Positions 20,245 through 32,552 of a stretch of 64,000 nt of DNA are shown here, in pieces. This stretch comes from Hypsibius dujardini (taxonomy: Eukaryota; Tardigrada; Eutardigrada; Parachela; Hypsibiidae), in contig LRSR01014029.1 of assembly GCA_001579985.1 (NCBI GenBank), positions 18,272 through 82,271 of the forward strand. The letters are read 5' to 3'. The notes beneath the pieces were generated by a model. That model was not told the DNA's origin. It ran no database searches and was given only the letters and a program-made list of their open reading frames with translations. Positions within the stretch are counted from its first letter, which is position 1. Every line of letters starts with the position of its first letter. The position numbers and the translations under genes are program-made.

Positions 20245-23200
20245 TTATTCTGTTATTTTAGATATATGCTGAGATTTAGGCAAACCTCGCTTTGCCGTAT
20301 TGGGTTTCATGTGATGAAGATACAAGTCCTTCAACTCCCGTCTCACTCCATAAACATGCACGGCGAAGATACCGAATCCCTGCGTTCCGCAAAATATGAT
20401 GACGAGTACGTGGAGTGCCAGGCGGCCTTCAGTCGCTCCGTAAAACACGTTGAGGGTCAATAAGAGCCACGGTAGTCCCAACAGGAAAAAGAGCGAAATG
20501 CCCCGTCGGAGATCCGTCCAAATGTCTGCCTTATTCTTTGTCGATCGAATAGCAGCTTTCCGGGCCACCCAAAGCTCTACAATTACATCTTTGTTACGGA
20601 CAAATTCTGCTTAATCCCAATGTCACATTCTCAAACAAGATGGTTGCCAATTTCTGTGGAGAGTATCGTCCAGTCCCGTAGTGATGTTGAAATAAAGGAT
20701 TTTGACGTTAAATTAAATAAGTATCACCGCGTGACTAAAGTCCATGTTTAAATCATTTAAGAATAATTTATTATAAAATAAACCAATGTTTTCCGGTGTA
20801 TTGAATCAAAATTGAATTAACATCACCGTAGGTTTAAAATATTTTCACCGGTATAACTTCATTTATATTCTAAATCAACACCTGATCAGTTAGATTTTAA
20901 TGTAACTATAATCAGTTGATCTAATTTAAAAGGGCTAGTTTGGTCTATTTTAAATCACACTTTAAATTAGTCTAGATAAACATACATCCCGGATAGTATT
21001 TCAGTGCTTTGATACTTTTATCATTCGATTAGAATTATTGACGGTACCTCTCATAACCAGTGCAAAAACGACCAGATTTGCCAGCAGTGCCAAGCAGATT
21101 GGAGCGATGAATGCCAAATAGAGGGACGCTTGATTGTGCAGCCAGCAACTATAATGAAGAAGAAGCATTTTTTAGATTTACAATGGGTGGAGCAGTTCCG
21201 ATAAAAAATTACGAATACTGACACATTTTTGCCAGCATAATATTCTGGATCCAGAAGCAGCACTATGCTAACCAGAATGACTGGAATTCCCCACGCAATG
21301 GCTGAGGCTTTGGCTTGAAAACGTGTGACCTCCGTTGCCGGGACAGCCGTCGCGAAGGCTTGATACAGCAGGTACCCCTCCACTCCGCCCCATAAAGATG
21401 TCACCAAGAAGAAGTAGTGGATAAAAGCACCAGCCGCTATGCAGCCAGCCTTTGGGGTGACCGCGTCAATTCCCGCCAAAAAGGTGACATACGCCAGCAA
21501 TAAAGCCACGCTTAGATTGAGAACTACAAACTCGTTTTTCGTTAGTGCTCGTCGCCGAGACGGCAATTTGGTCAGCTTCCTTCAAATCGAGCGAAAAACA
21601 TGATAAAAATACTTCAGCAGACCATCATTGCGACAGTACGGCCGTCAATAAAATGTGTCAAAAAAATGTATCAAAAGCGTTTGTCAAAAGAGAATATTAA
21701 AAAAGTATCAACGCGCAAGCAAAATGTTGAGCCGTGCGTCAAACCCAAGACCTGTGATTGGTCTATTCGCATTATTTGAATGTTGACAGCCCGGCTGCTT
21801 TACAGATCAGCCAAATGTGATCGCGAATTTCCGAAATTCACTGATCGCGTTTTCTTGACAGCTCGGGCTGATCACTTGTTCAGCCATGTTCATCGAAATT
21901 TTTTTGATACGTTTTGTTGATTGATGGCAAACGTTGACGACCGCACTCTCGTTATTAGAGATATTGCGATCGTCAACGTTTGCCATCAATCAACAAAATG
22001 GATCAAAAAAGTATTATTGAACGAGGTTGAAGAAGAGATCAGCCGAACTGTCAAGGCAAATTGATCAGCGAATTTCGGAAACTCGCTGACTGCTTTTGAC
22101 CGAACGGTAAGGCAGCCGGGCTGTCAACAATCGAAAAGTGGGAATAGACCAATCACAAGCTTTCGTTTTGACGCGGGCAGCCCAATATTTCGCTTACTTG
22201 CTGATAGAGCTTTTTCGACGTCCTTCGTTAACACCCTTTTTCTACAGCAAACCTTGACGACCGCACTGTCTCTTATCATGTATAGGGGGAGGGGCAATGG
22301 CGATATTTACCAAACTAAAAGTATGAGACCTATGGTGAGGAGTAGCCCAGCAATAGAGAGGGACAACGCTGCAGTAGTCATTGCGTCCAGAAACGGTGGC
22401 AATGAAGCAGCTCCCTCCTCCGCCGCAAAGAAATCCACTAAGATGGCGAAACTGGTTAGGTGATTACACTGACAAGTTATGTGCCGACCTGTCTGATTAG
22501 TCAGTGTGCAGCCATTGCTTTGCCATGCCCCGTGGCCGTCATCAGCAGTCGTGTTCCAGAAAACACAGGTATGATTTTTATCAGGGCTCTGAATGCAAAA
22601 TATTCTGCATATCACTTGAACGTGGTACCACCCTCATTACCGTATTCCCCCGATCTCAAGGGACAGTTAAGCCCCACCCCGTCCAGTCATCGATTGACTG
22701 TTCAATCGGATTCACTGTGTCGTGATTGGTTTAAATTTAAGAGCATCTTGGCAGCGATTGATTGATTGATTTAGCGGGATTTCTTGACGCACACATTGAA
22801 CCAGTTGATTGATTGATTGTAGGTAAACAATAGCAAACTGATGAAGAGATAAGATCCGGGGTGAATCAAATTAACTGGTAGGGCATAAAAGTGTCCCTTG
22901 AGATCGGGGGATTACGGTACGGGTAAAAATTACTGCACCAGTTTACTATGACAGGGTTTCTTCTTACATAATTATCCAGTTGGGCCCGAAAGGTTATCGG
23001 ATCCGCCAAGTCCAAGATTGACGGCCCGAACGATGCACCAATTATCCACGATGCGATTCGGGGGAAAAATTGGGTTGATTGATTTAATGCCAGCCTGGTT
23101 GAGATGTTGCTGGGGTCGTTTGATGATGCGTATTGCAATAACGAAACATCTCGAAATACGAGGTAATGCCCTCGTATGCCAGCGATGGAGGCAACTAACA

Positions 23201-26200
23201 ACAAAACGTCATACTTGTAAAGGTATCGGCACAACTTAAAACAATTTATAATCGTCAGGAAAACGCGACGAACAGCAGAAAAAACTATACTAGTACGAAT
23301 TTTGCTGGCACCAATCAAATTTAAGTTTGCGTGCGAGGCGTTCGACAAAAATCCCACTAAGTTATTCAGTGACTAACTAAAAAAATCTTTTTTAATCATT
23401 AAACTTTTGGATAAAACTAAAATTGAATGGCTCGCTATACAATCTCTAAACATGCATTTTCAGCTAAATCTGTTTCAATTCTGAAAGCTTATTAAAAGAC
23501 AAAACAATTAGGGTAGACCGAGGATGGCTCCGCTTTACTTTTTTATCATATCTATAACTATGTTAATTCACAAAAACAATTCATCGGTTCGGCTCCGCAA
23601 ACTGTTTTGGCAGAATTTCAAAGTTGAGAAACACTGGCAGATTCCATGTTCCCTGACCTTGACTGCAAAAGCTGCAATTTTAGTAAATAATGTTATTCAA
23701 AGAATATTGATACTGTCCGTCTCAATATTCAATTTGAAATTGTTTGACACTTGCAGAATCGTTTTTCGACGTCAGTATGCATCATGTTTGGAATATCACA
23801 TCGTAAATTTTCGGTTGGGGTCGGGAATGACCCGTAGCTCCGTCCCTTAATTTCCAAAAACGATTCTGCTGATGTCCATCAATTGCAAATTGAATTTTGA
23901 CAGAGACGGTGTCCAAATGCTTTACATTTAATTTAAACATTTTCAAAAATGGAAGTTTTTACAGTCAAAATCAGGGGAAAAGGAATATTCCAGTGCTCTC
24001 TCGACTATAAATTCTGACCGATACCCTAAATTTCGAAAATTATTCTAAACATAAAACATTATAAATTATATAAATCATAAATCCGATTAAACATAACTCG
24101 GAGTCACTCTCAATTCCCCCTTGCAAATCTTCCTAAGTAAGCACGATCGGATCCCGAAACGACTCACCACTTTGGCGATATAATCGTAACATCAAGCTCT
24201 CCGGGAGAGTGATACTGACAGCGTTCTCGCTGTCCAAAGCCGATGTTTGATTCTCCCGTGTGATATCATTTAAAAAGGTTGAGTTGGCTCGCGCTGCAAA
24301 TCCCAATACAGTCTTTCCCGACAGTTTAGCGTTACGCGGAATAGAGAAAGCCTGTACTGCTACGTTTGGTTCGTTCACCGTGACGCTACCATTCCCGTCC
24401 GGGCCCAAGTCAACGGAATACGCAAGGGTCTCCAGGGAGGTCATGATGATATTACTTGAGCTCGAGTAGCTTTGTGCGGCCTGCAACTGACTACCTGATG
24501 AAGCGTTAGAAATCTGGCTGACGATATTGACCAGCGGACGAAAGAGGTCTGGGCTTATCACATTGTCTAGTCCTTCCGTGGTTTGCGATAGGAACTGTGT
24601 CAAATAGTTGATATCAGTGACGGTTAGTGTGTTGGTCTCATTCGCCAGAGCTTGGGATACGCTGTGAGCCAGAACTTGCCGCGCCTCGCCGTCTTCTGGA
24701 AAATTCACGAGGTAGTTCCCTAGTAGCGTGACTATGGGTGTGGTTTGCACCGGGGTTATTCGACATGGCTCTGCAGGTAAGGTGGATAAGAAGCCTTCTT
24801 CGGGGTTTCCGACACATGACCGGCGAAAGTCCGGGTTCGGACAGTATTCGATGGGTCGTCCGTATTCCGCAACGGAAACTTTGTTGGCTGGAATTGGTCG
24901 CCAATGAAAGAGTTCTCCGTTGGGATAGAGCTTCTTCGTGGCTGGGCAGCCGTCTAAAAATAAAATTTATCTTTGAAAAATTGATACAGTACATGGGATG
25001 TATTCTCTCTAATCTGCGCTACCGGCCTTCTACTGTCTCTTTCTGGCTTTGCTTGACAAAGTGAGCAGTGAATGGGGCAGGAATTAACGCCCATGGAATA
25101 TCGAATAAGCTTTGAAGAAAAGTCAAGCACCACAACACGAGCAGAACGTATACATATTGTAGGAGAAGGCGTCTATAGTGAAGGGAACGCTGTAAGGTTC
25201 TTTAGCTTAAGCCGTTCGGTTTTGTCTACTTGGTTCATTGTATAACTTCCATATATGTACACGAGTTATTAGATAGGCTGAAGGAGTGTAAAGCCTTTAC
25301 TTAAAGCCGTAAAGAAACGCCCTCTTATTGATTTCTTCCCAAGTTTTCTTCCTCCTTCTTTCTTGGGTCGGCACTAAAAGTCATATAAATACGGCAGAGG
25401 ACGTGGAATGAGGCATCATAAAACATTCACTCCGTCTTGATCAATAATACTCCAAATACTCTAGGATTGTTCCCTCTCGTGTTGCCTTGCGCGTCCATGA
25501 TCTTGGATCGAACACACCCCACCATGTAGGAAGTCCTACAACGCAGTACGACTGTTCAGGCCTAGTAAAGTGTCATACCAGGAACCAATTCGGCTTTAAT
25601 GTGATCGAGTCAGGGCGCTTGGCCATGTTTCCCCCTGAACAATAATCTGTTTCTGAACATGAATCCGATAAATCAGAGCTTCTTGGATAAAACAATGATT
25701 CGATTGAGGCATCGTAAGGCACAAAAGTTGAGTCAGGAAAATTTGCTGGGCTCGAAACGCCCGTGACAAAATCATAACAAAAGCATTTATTGTGCGTCGC
25801 AGCTCACATTTACTTCTTTTGCATCAAGTCATGCACTTTGACAGTTTTCGTTTAGATTATGATTCTCGTCTTTTAGAAGCTAAAAAATACATTTTTTTCG
25901 ATTTAGGCAGTGAGTGCTAGTGTCCCGGGATAAGCCGGATTCGTCAGACAAATGTTATGAGTAATGATGACTATGGTGTTGAACCACGCCCAACTGGTCC
26001 TCATATATCCAATCATTAGAGCTATTTACCCTATTCATACTTCTCTTAGTTAAATATTCTATCTACTCAATTCACCCATTTCTGCAGCTACAGTTAATGA
26101 CTTGTATGTAATTCAGATGTGTATGCCAGTTATATACGTTCACTTTTATAGTTCATACTTTTCTGTATAATGGTGTGTTCCATCAGTTGTACTGACATTT

Positions 26201-28452
26201 TTAGTTTCTTTTTTCCACCCCTCCCATCTTCTATACCGTTCGCTACATTCAGTATAATAAACTTTTTTAACTATCCAACCTCCTGTTTGGTGGACCTACC
26301 ATAGTTCAACCACTGACCACTGACTCACCGTGGCTTTTCCGGGGACGCCTTATTTCCACCGATATTGTCTGGAAAGCGACCATCTCCTCGCTGCAGCGAG
26401 GATTCTCCCACCCAGTCCATGGAAAGGTACGAGTACAATGTTTAATATCCCACCAGCTACGACTACCATTGTACTCAAATGCCCTCACGGTTACATTGTA
26501 GACATGTACGGACGTGTACGTCCAGTCCAAGGCTGTGAGCCCTGTAAAGGAAATCTGCCCGCACACTGAGTCCACCGTGAAGATATTGCCGCCGCTTTCC
26601 ATTGTGTAATTGATGGCACAACGAATTCCAGTGTCGCCGTCGATTGCTTCCACACTGGGAAGTTTATTTGACGGGCCACTCAAATCGCTCTCCTCTAGGA
26701 TGATTGTGTAGCTGGCTAGGGGCAGGAATACGGGTGGCCGGTCGTTTTCGTCCTCGATAATCACCTCTACGGTCGATGTGCTCGAGAGACCCGTAGGATT
26801 GGTCGCTATGAGGTAAATCCCAAACCGGTAGGGTGGAGTCTGAAATGAGGCGAATTATTCGCGGAGAAGCGGTAATTAATGCTAGTCTACGTGAGACATT
26901 TCCAAGCTCAAACCCAAGCATACATGCTGCGGTGGAACGCCCCAATGAGACATTCCCATTGATCATTCTACGTCAGTCAAACTGTTATAAGCTACTCGAA
27001 CACAGCTTGCTCCAGAACTTTTGCAATTGCAAACATGTGAAAAAAACAACATAAAAATTGTCACGCAAAAAAGGCTACTTTCTTCGTAAGATTGGGTCAC
27101 AAGGTTTACACTTGTCTGACCCACTGGCAATTCAGGGTTGAGCGTTTCGTTTATAACGACAAGCCAATTTCACACACCCCGCAAAACTGCTCATCCGGAA
27201 TGTCGCGCGGGCCGTAGTTAGTGACTTACTTTCATCGCACCGGCATCTACAGCTTCTAGTTAAATCCCTTTCAATTATGACTTCGCGATTTCAAAAAGTG
27301 GGCGCGTAATAAATAGTCACGGCTTGATCACAATGGCATTTCGAAATTTTCCTCATTTTCAGGTGCTGAAGTTCTTATCCAAAATTTGTCCAATTTGAGT
27401 GAAGGAAATTTTAAACTCGTGTCGTGCAAAGAAAACATTATTGTTCTCTTTCAACAGCCCGCTAGGGCTTTGATTTGGACAAAAGTATTGGGGGGTGTCG
27501 ATAAAAGACCAAGTCGAGAGTCAAGACTAACCCAAGTTTCGCATTCGCTGTAGGGGATGGCGCGTGTAAGGCGCAGGGCAGGTATCGTTTCTAACGCAGT
27601 CATAGAAATCAGGAGGTCATTCTCATCATCCCAACGCGGTTCGGCCGTCGGATAGATTGTCTCATCATGGTCGAGTTCCAAAAGTCCATCCACAAAATTA
27701 TTTCCCCACGGAACGACCGACAGGGTTATGTTCCACCGATCCGTGCCCCAGGTGTCGGGGTCATACACAACCAAGTCTCGACGTGCCGGCGTCAAAATCC
27801 AAGCCCCGCTGTTATTGAACTCTGACACCGACACAGACAGCCGGAGGTGATTCCATATTGGAGGGCGGTCAATGTTGACAAATCCACCGTGCTGATTGGT
27901 CTTGACAAAACCAGATTCAGAGGATATCGTTGTCGGATCAATGTCCCTAATGCAGTGGAACGTGACAATAGGATTGTATAGACACGGCATCAGATGGGCA
28001 TCCTTCAAGAAAGCTGCCACATCGCCAAGGAGGTAAATGGTACAGGGATTGTAATCTGCATTTTCGCAGGCCGTCTCGTTCCCATCCTCTGCTAATAATG
28101 GCACTCGATCCACCGACAGTCTCAAAATGGTCGATGAGCCAATCCACATGCTGGCGGGATCGTTGAACGGCGAGTTGCAACCGTTGGAATTGCTTGGCAA
28201 GGGCATGCGATTGTGAAATCGATTGACGTCGATTGACGCCGTGTAACGGTGTGTATCGCTATAGTAACCCCGGCAGCAGACATAACCCCAAGGAATGAAA
28301 TTGTCAGTCCATGGATTTAGATAACCATCGGAGATGCGTGGAACACCGTAGATCGGCTGCAACTGTTCCTCCTCCGACATTAAGCACGGTAGCGAGGACT
28401 GGACACTGCCGTTGCACACGACGATGACCAAAACAACCAAGGACAGGATCAT
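20245..28452 (-). CDS. Adhesion G-protein-coupled receptor, copy B (8 exons), paralogue of copy A
   Basis: Exons on the minus strand: 28452-27532, 26839-26329, 24953-24168, 23194-22968, 22588-22311, 21579-21223, 21148-21048, 20576-20245; all phases join, 1170 aa. Same architecture as copy A: signal peptide (MILSLVVLVIVVCNG), an unrecognised Cys-containing module (307 residues in exon 1), a cadherin module with IIEDENDRPPVF and AIDGDTGIR, a HormR-like stretch (GCPATKK, YCPNPDFRRSC), GAIN, and GPS with CQCNHL-TSFAIL (cleavage predicted after Leu859). TM1 ends in exon 5, TM2-4 are in exon 6, TM5 (CWLHNQ onward) in exon 7 and TM6-7 in exon 8. No stop or frameshift was seen. The extracellular domains differ more from copy A than the 7TM part does, as expected if ligand binding has diverged. 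Confidence 0.9.
21634..22268. mobile_element. Foldback element (635 bp imperfect palindrome) in GPCR B intron 5
   Basis: The two halves are inverted copies around a centre near 21957. The outer ends are CAGTACGGCCGTCAA (left) and TTGACGACCGCACTG (right). Inner pairs include TGTGATTGGTCTATT at 21753 with AATAGACCAATCACA at 22143, ACAGCCCGGCTGC with GCAGCCGGGCTGT, and GATGGCAAACGTTGACGA with its exact complement beside the centre. No protein is encoded. Intron 5 is 731 bp and would be about 96 bp without it, matching the roughly 100 bp core of copy A. Confidence 0.8.
22640..22917. mobile_element. MITE with TA target duplication in GPCR B intron 4 (family shared with 40886-41160)
   Basis: Terminal inverted repeats are CCGTATTCCCCCGATCTCAA at the left and, read inverted, CCGTAATCCCCCGATCTCAA at the right. 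TA lies outside both ends, as for Tc1/mariner-type insertions. Intron 4 is 379 bp here and 107 bp in copy A, close to the element length plus a duplicated TA, so it inserted after the duplication. It has no coding capacity. Confidence 0.8.
23195..24167. other. GPCR B intron 3
   Basis: About 1 kb, AT-rich; no gene or clear repeat recognised. An open frame at 23524-23850 has no family character. Confidence 0.35.
24954..26328. other. GPCR B intron 2
   Basis: About 1.4 kb; nothing recognised. It is much shorter than intron 2 of copy A (3.1 kb). Confidence 0.35.
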
Positions 28453-30390
28453 CCTACGGGCAATTGGAGCAATATACGGAGTACAGGAGTCAAGTCAGCG
28501 CGTTTGGTCATCACTAACCAGGGACAATTTTCAAAGCGGAAATTCAGAATCGCGTCATATTATTTTTTGCAAATAGTTTCTTATATATGATGATTACAAG
28601 AATTTATTTCGTCCTTGTGGCTACAGGTACTATACTGTTTGGTAAAGCTGCAAAGTGTAGAAAACACTGGCAGATTGAAGTTTCCTCGACTTTCACTCTA
28701 AAATAGCCAATCTTTAAAACAAATTAAAATAAACAATTCTTGGAACAATCATACTTAAAATTTAATAAAAAAATCGATTGAATATAGCAACATTTTCATC
28801 ACAGGTCCAGGGGCGGTGCCACAAACGATACCTACCTGATTGTCGTGTATCTCGGTTTCGATATTGCTAATCAGCGCAGTAGCTCCGCCCTCTGACATCT
28901 CAAAAATATCTGCTGTTGCCAGTCAAATTTTCAGTGAATGTTATGCAAGATGGCGTCAAGAATTTGTTTGTGTAACTTGCTTTAATAATTAGTTCTTTTA
29001 CAGTGAATGTCGGCCAAACAGGAATCTGCCAGAGTTTTCCAAACTTTGAAAGTCCCTCGAAAAGGCGCCATTGTAATCACAATGCTGAAATAAATTTTTG
29101 CAAGCATCATAAATACGGGACTACTTGAAATAAATAGTACTCTGCAACTCTGAATTTCCTCTTTGAAATTCATTCCCGGTAAGGATGGGGATTCCAGTGC
29201 AGCAAAATTCCATGAAGGTGGAATTTTCCAAGCCAAACAGTCGGGCCCGTGGAATGAAACGCGGAAGTTCGGGGAATGCCGCAAGATATGCCTCTGGAAT
29301 CCCCATCGGTAATTGTCACCAGTGAAATGACTCGCCAAGTTTTAACTCACATAGCCATAGAACTCCAGTGATATGTGAAAGAACTACAATACCCTTAAAA
29401 CTAATATCAGGATGCAGACATGAACACAAAGACGGTTAGTAGCTGCTTCAGTTTAATAAATTCTCATGATACATCGTATTTTGGTTAGCTGTTGGAAAAC
29501 TACGGTACTACCGAAAAGTAGAGCTAATCTCGCCGCCGAATTGTTTCTAGATAAGAGACTGAAGAACTGATGCCGACCTTTCATGGAACAATCGTTCCTT
29601 ATCACTAAGTCAACTCCAACCGACAGCCTAAATAAATATACAAAAGCGTGAAACAATGCAACAATTGTGTGTAGCGTACATGTACTTTAAACTTGAGTCT
29701 GTTTTATATTATATCTTAGATAGCGAATTAAGCCTTTACATTGTCCACACGAACCTAACGGACAAGCAGACAGACAAACAGTGAGACAGACAGACAGACA
29801 GACAGAGACGACAGATAGACAGAGACGGCAGATAGACAGCAATGAAATTCGAAATATCATTCAGTACATGTATTAAATACCTTTTCATTTCACATATCTC
29901 GATCCGCATCAGCAAACAAACGAACCGGACTACGAGTCCGTTGACCACAAGCTTACTTGATCTTCCCCAGCGTGTCGCGTCGGTCGCTGCTTTTATGACT
30001 AACCCTATCATAAACTGTCTATAAAAAATATCAGCGTGAGAGTCATCCTACCGTAATTGCAAGCCTCGAACTGCGAACTCGCATCTTTATTGCCGGCCTG
30101 AAGCTTGTGTAACCACAAACTTGTTAGCTAACTTTCCCCTCTATTGAGATGCTTGAATATTTTTTGTCCATAAGAAAGCTAAAACACTCAATAAGTCGTA
30201 GTAGGTTGCACAAGCTTGCATTCTGTCACCGGCTTCGGTATGACAAAACTGATTTAACCTCCAAGTTAAGTAATAGAAACGACATGTTCGAAACAAACAA
30301 AAACATGCTCTTAAGTTAAAAACTACGGAAGAAGTTGAGTGCGAGTAAAACACCAACCATCATTTCACAACTTTACGCTAGAATCAAACA
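28453..30390. promoter_or_regulatory. Divergent intergenic region between GPCR B and glycine-rich gene 2
   Basis: About 1.9 kb shared by two head-to-head genes. It contains a CAGA/CAGACA microsatellite at 29757-29836. An imperfect hairpin region lies at 29180-29320 (GGATGGGGATTCCAG versus CTGGAATCCCCATC). The last 500 bp are homologous to 14340-14911. No TATA box was identified. Confidence 0.4.
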
Positions 30391-31305
30391 ATGAAAGTCT
30401 CCTTGTATGTTGTTGCGGCGTTAATCATCACGCTTGCCGGTAAGAAATTCCAACTCTTCCTTTCATGAGAAAATATTTAGTTTAGCTAAAAACACGTCTT
30501 GAAAAAAGGATCCAAAATAATTAATTAAGTATTGCTAAAAATGGTTCAATGTTTAAGCATGTCATAAAGAAACTAAATTAATTTAGTAGACATAGTCATG
30601 TCTCAGACAAATGGTTAAGGTTTCTTGAATCCTAAAGCAAAGTCGAATCAAGTAAACGCTTTTGGGGGAATGACGAATAATGATTAACTCGGCTAGCTAA
30701 ATAGATTTTAAGAGAGATAAAAAGAAAAAGTACTTAAAATTGACTAAACAGTGTTCTGAAAAACATAAGATTTAAATAAAATAAAGAAGCTCTGCTAAAA
30801 ACAGTTCAGTGTGGAAACAAGCTGTGCCAAGTATGCTTCTTTAATAATGTTTTTAAAAACAAATTTAAATCAACACAAGCGAAAAAATCTAGTTAAATGA
30901 GCAAAGCATACTTTCAGTGAGACAAATGTCTCTTATGAAGTCATGCGTCACAATTAACTATAAATCACTTTCTACTCAGGCCTTGTTACGGCTGGAGGCG
31001 GCTGGGGCGGAGATGGTGGCGGCTACGGCGGGGGATTCTATGGCGGCGGAATTGGTCTCGGTCTCGGCTACGGCCTAGGCTTCGGTGGAATCGGTCTGGG
31101 CTATCCCATTGGTCTGGGCTACGGAGGATTTTACGGTGGATTCGGATACCCATTCCTGGGCGGCTACGGAGGATTCGGCTATGATATTGGATTTAGTTAT
31201 GGCTATCCATTGGGCATCGGATTCGGCTTAGGATACGGCGGCTTCGGTGGGGGATATGGAGGATATGGCGGCGGTGGCGGATGGGGCGGTGGTTTCAAGA
31301 AATAG
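30391..31305 (+). CDS. Glycine-rich secreted protein, intact copy (2 exons)
   Basis: Exons 30391-30439 and 30980-31305 give 124 aa. Exon 1 is a signal peptide (MKVSLYVVAALIITLA), donor GTAAGAAAT; exon 2 follows CTACTCAG. After the short leader LVTA, the mature part is almost entirely Gly with Tyr, Phe, Leu, Ile and Trp in GGY, GYG, GLGYG and GGF patterns, including YPFLGGYGGFGYDIG, and ends GGGWGGGFKK. There is no Cys. Such compositions occur in secreted structural proteins (cuticle, shell matrix, adhesive or silk-like), but no specific family is recognised. It is divergently paired with GPCR B. Its sister at 14912-18858 is broken, so this is the only functional copy here. Confidence 0.8.
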
Positions 31306-32552
31306 ATGCCCTCCCCCCCCCACCGTACTGGAATTTATCAATATTGCAGAAGGGCGAGGGAACTGAATTTTTGTTAATTTCCTCTTTTTTTACAGTTATA
31401 TTTTTCGTGGCTACTATTTTCCATAAAAGAATTGCTGACTGACATTTCACTCCACTGCAATGTCTTCTATCATTTTTGAAGAGATGCTGGCTCAAGTGCC
31501 TTATAAACTTATTTGGTGACAATTTTCTGAGGGGAGACGCAGAATGCGTCCGCTGTAATTTTTAAATAGCACGGTTTTGGTGATGATTTATATAAAAATT
31601 AGTTTACCGGCGTGGACAGTGTGGTCTCGAGAACTATTTCTCGACGAAATTTCAAAGTCCGGAAAACGATGAGAAGATTCCTTTTTCCTTTGACGTCGTC
31701 TGTAAAAACATTTGATTTTTGAAAAAAATTTAGGTTTACGATTTTTGACATTACCCTTGTCAGAATTTAATTTTTAAGTCGATCAAAATTAGCAAAATTT
31801 CTATTTTTGATATACGTCATTCTTGAGCCTGACCGGAAACTTCCGAGTGACAATCCAGAAACGATCCGTATAACTTTGCCCCCCCCCCCCATCTCAAAAA
31901 ACTATTATACTCGTACTAGTCAATTTTAAATTGAATTTGAAGTGGGAAAATGTCAAAAGTCGTGCAATCAATCTTTTTTTTAAAATAGAAGTTTTCCGAA
32001 TCAAGGAGGAAAATAAAATCTGCTTGTGTTCTACGGATTTTGAAATTTCGCCAAAGTTCTTTCGACCACACCGGTAAAATACATTTCATAAATCATCACT
32101 CATAATGTCATATCATAGCAGCGGAGATATTCTGCGTTCCCCCTTTAAAACTCGTCCGAACTAAGTTACGGTTTAAGATTTGTGGCAGACTGTAAATTAA
32201 AAGGGCGTCCCGTTTAACTGGTCAACTGCACTTGGCACTGAAGCATTCCGTCACTCGGATAGTTCAATCGATTGGTGGAGAAGGTGATAAACTGAAACAA
32301 TCTATCACTATTATTCTGCAGAGAATAAACGAATAACTTCTCTAACGACGTTCATTGCAATTTCGATAAATCAACGGTTGCTGTTTGTTGCATCAATTGA
32401 TGGCAATTGTGACCCGATTGACCACTCAACTGGATCAACCACACAACTTAGCTAACATCTGCAATGTACAAAAAGGCGGACGAGCACTGATGTGGCCAAT
32501 GAGGCTATATTATTTCTATTTATTTTTTTAGAACGCTCCGTTTCGGATCTCT
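31306..32552. other. Spacer after glycine-rich gene 2
   Basis: No gene. The part to 32335 is the downstream end of duplication unit 2. The rest is the 5' flank of the glutamate-receptor-like gene. A poly-C run sits near 31880. Confidence 0.4.

Larger units (their letters stand above)
19881..32335. repeat. Segmental duplication, unit 2 (adhesion GPCR B + intact glycine-rich gene)
   Basis: Second copy of the block at 3160-19867, in the same orientation. GPCR exons 2 and 4-8 have the same lengths in both units (511, 227, 278, 357, 101 and 332 bp), and the non-coding flanks remain alignable in places. Coding sequence has diverged well beyond allelic levels, so the duplication is not recent. Confidence 0.8.

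Noticed and set aside
24638-24994. 118-codon minus-strand Ser/Arg-rich frame at GPCR B exon 3
   Set aside because: Wrong frame of the exon; the phase from exon 2 and the paralogue select the HormR/GAIN frame.
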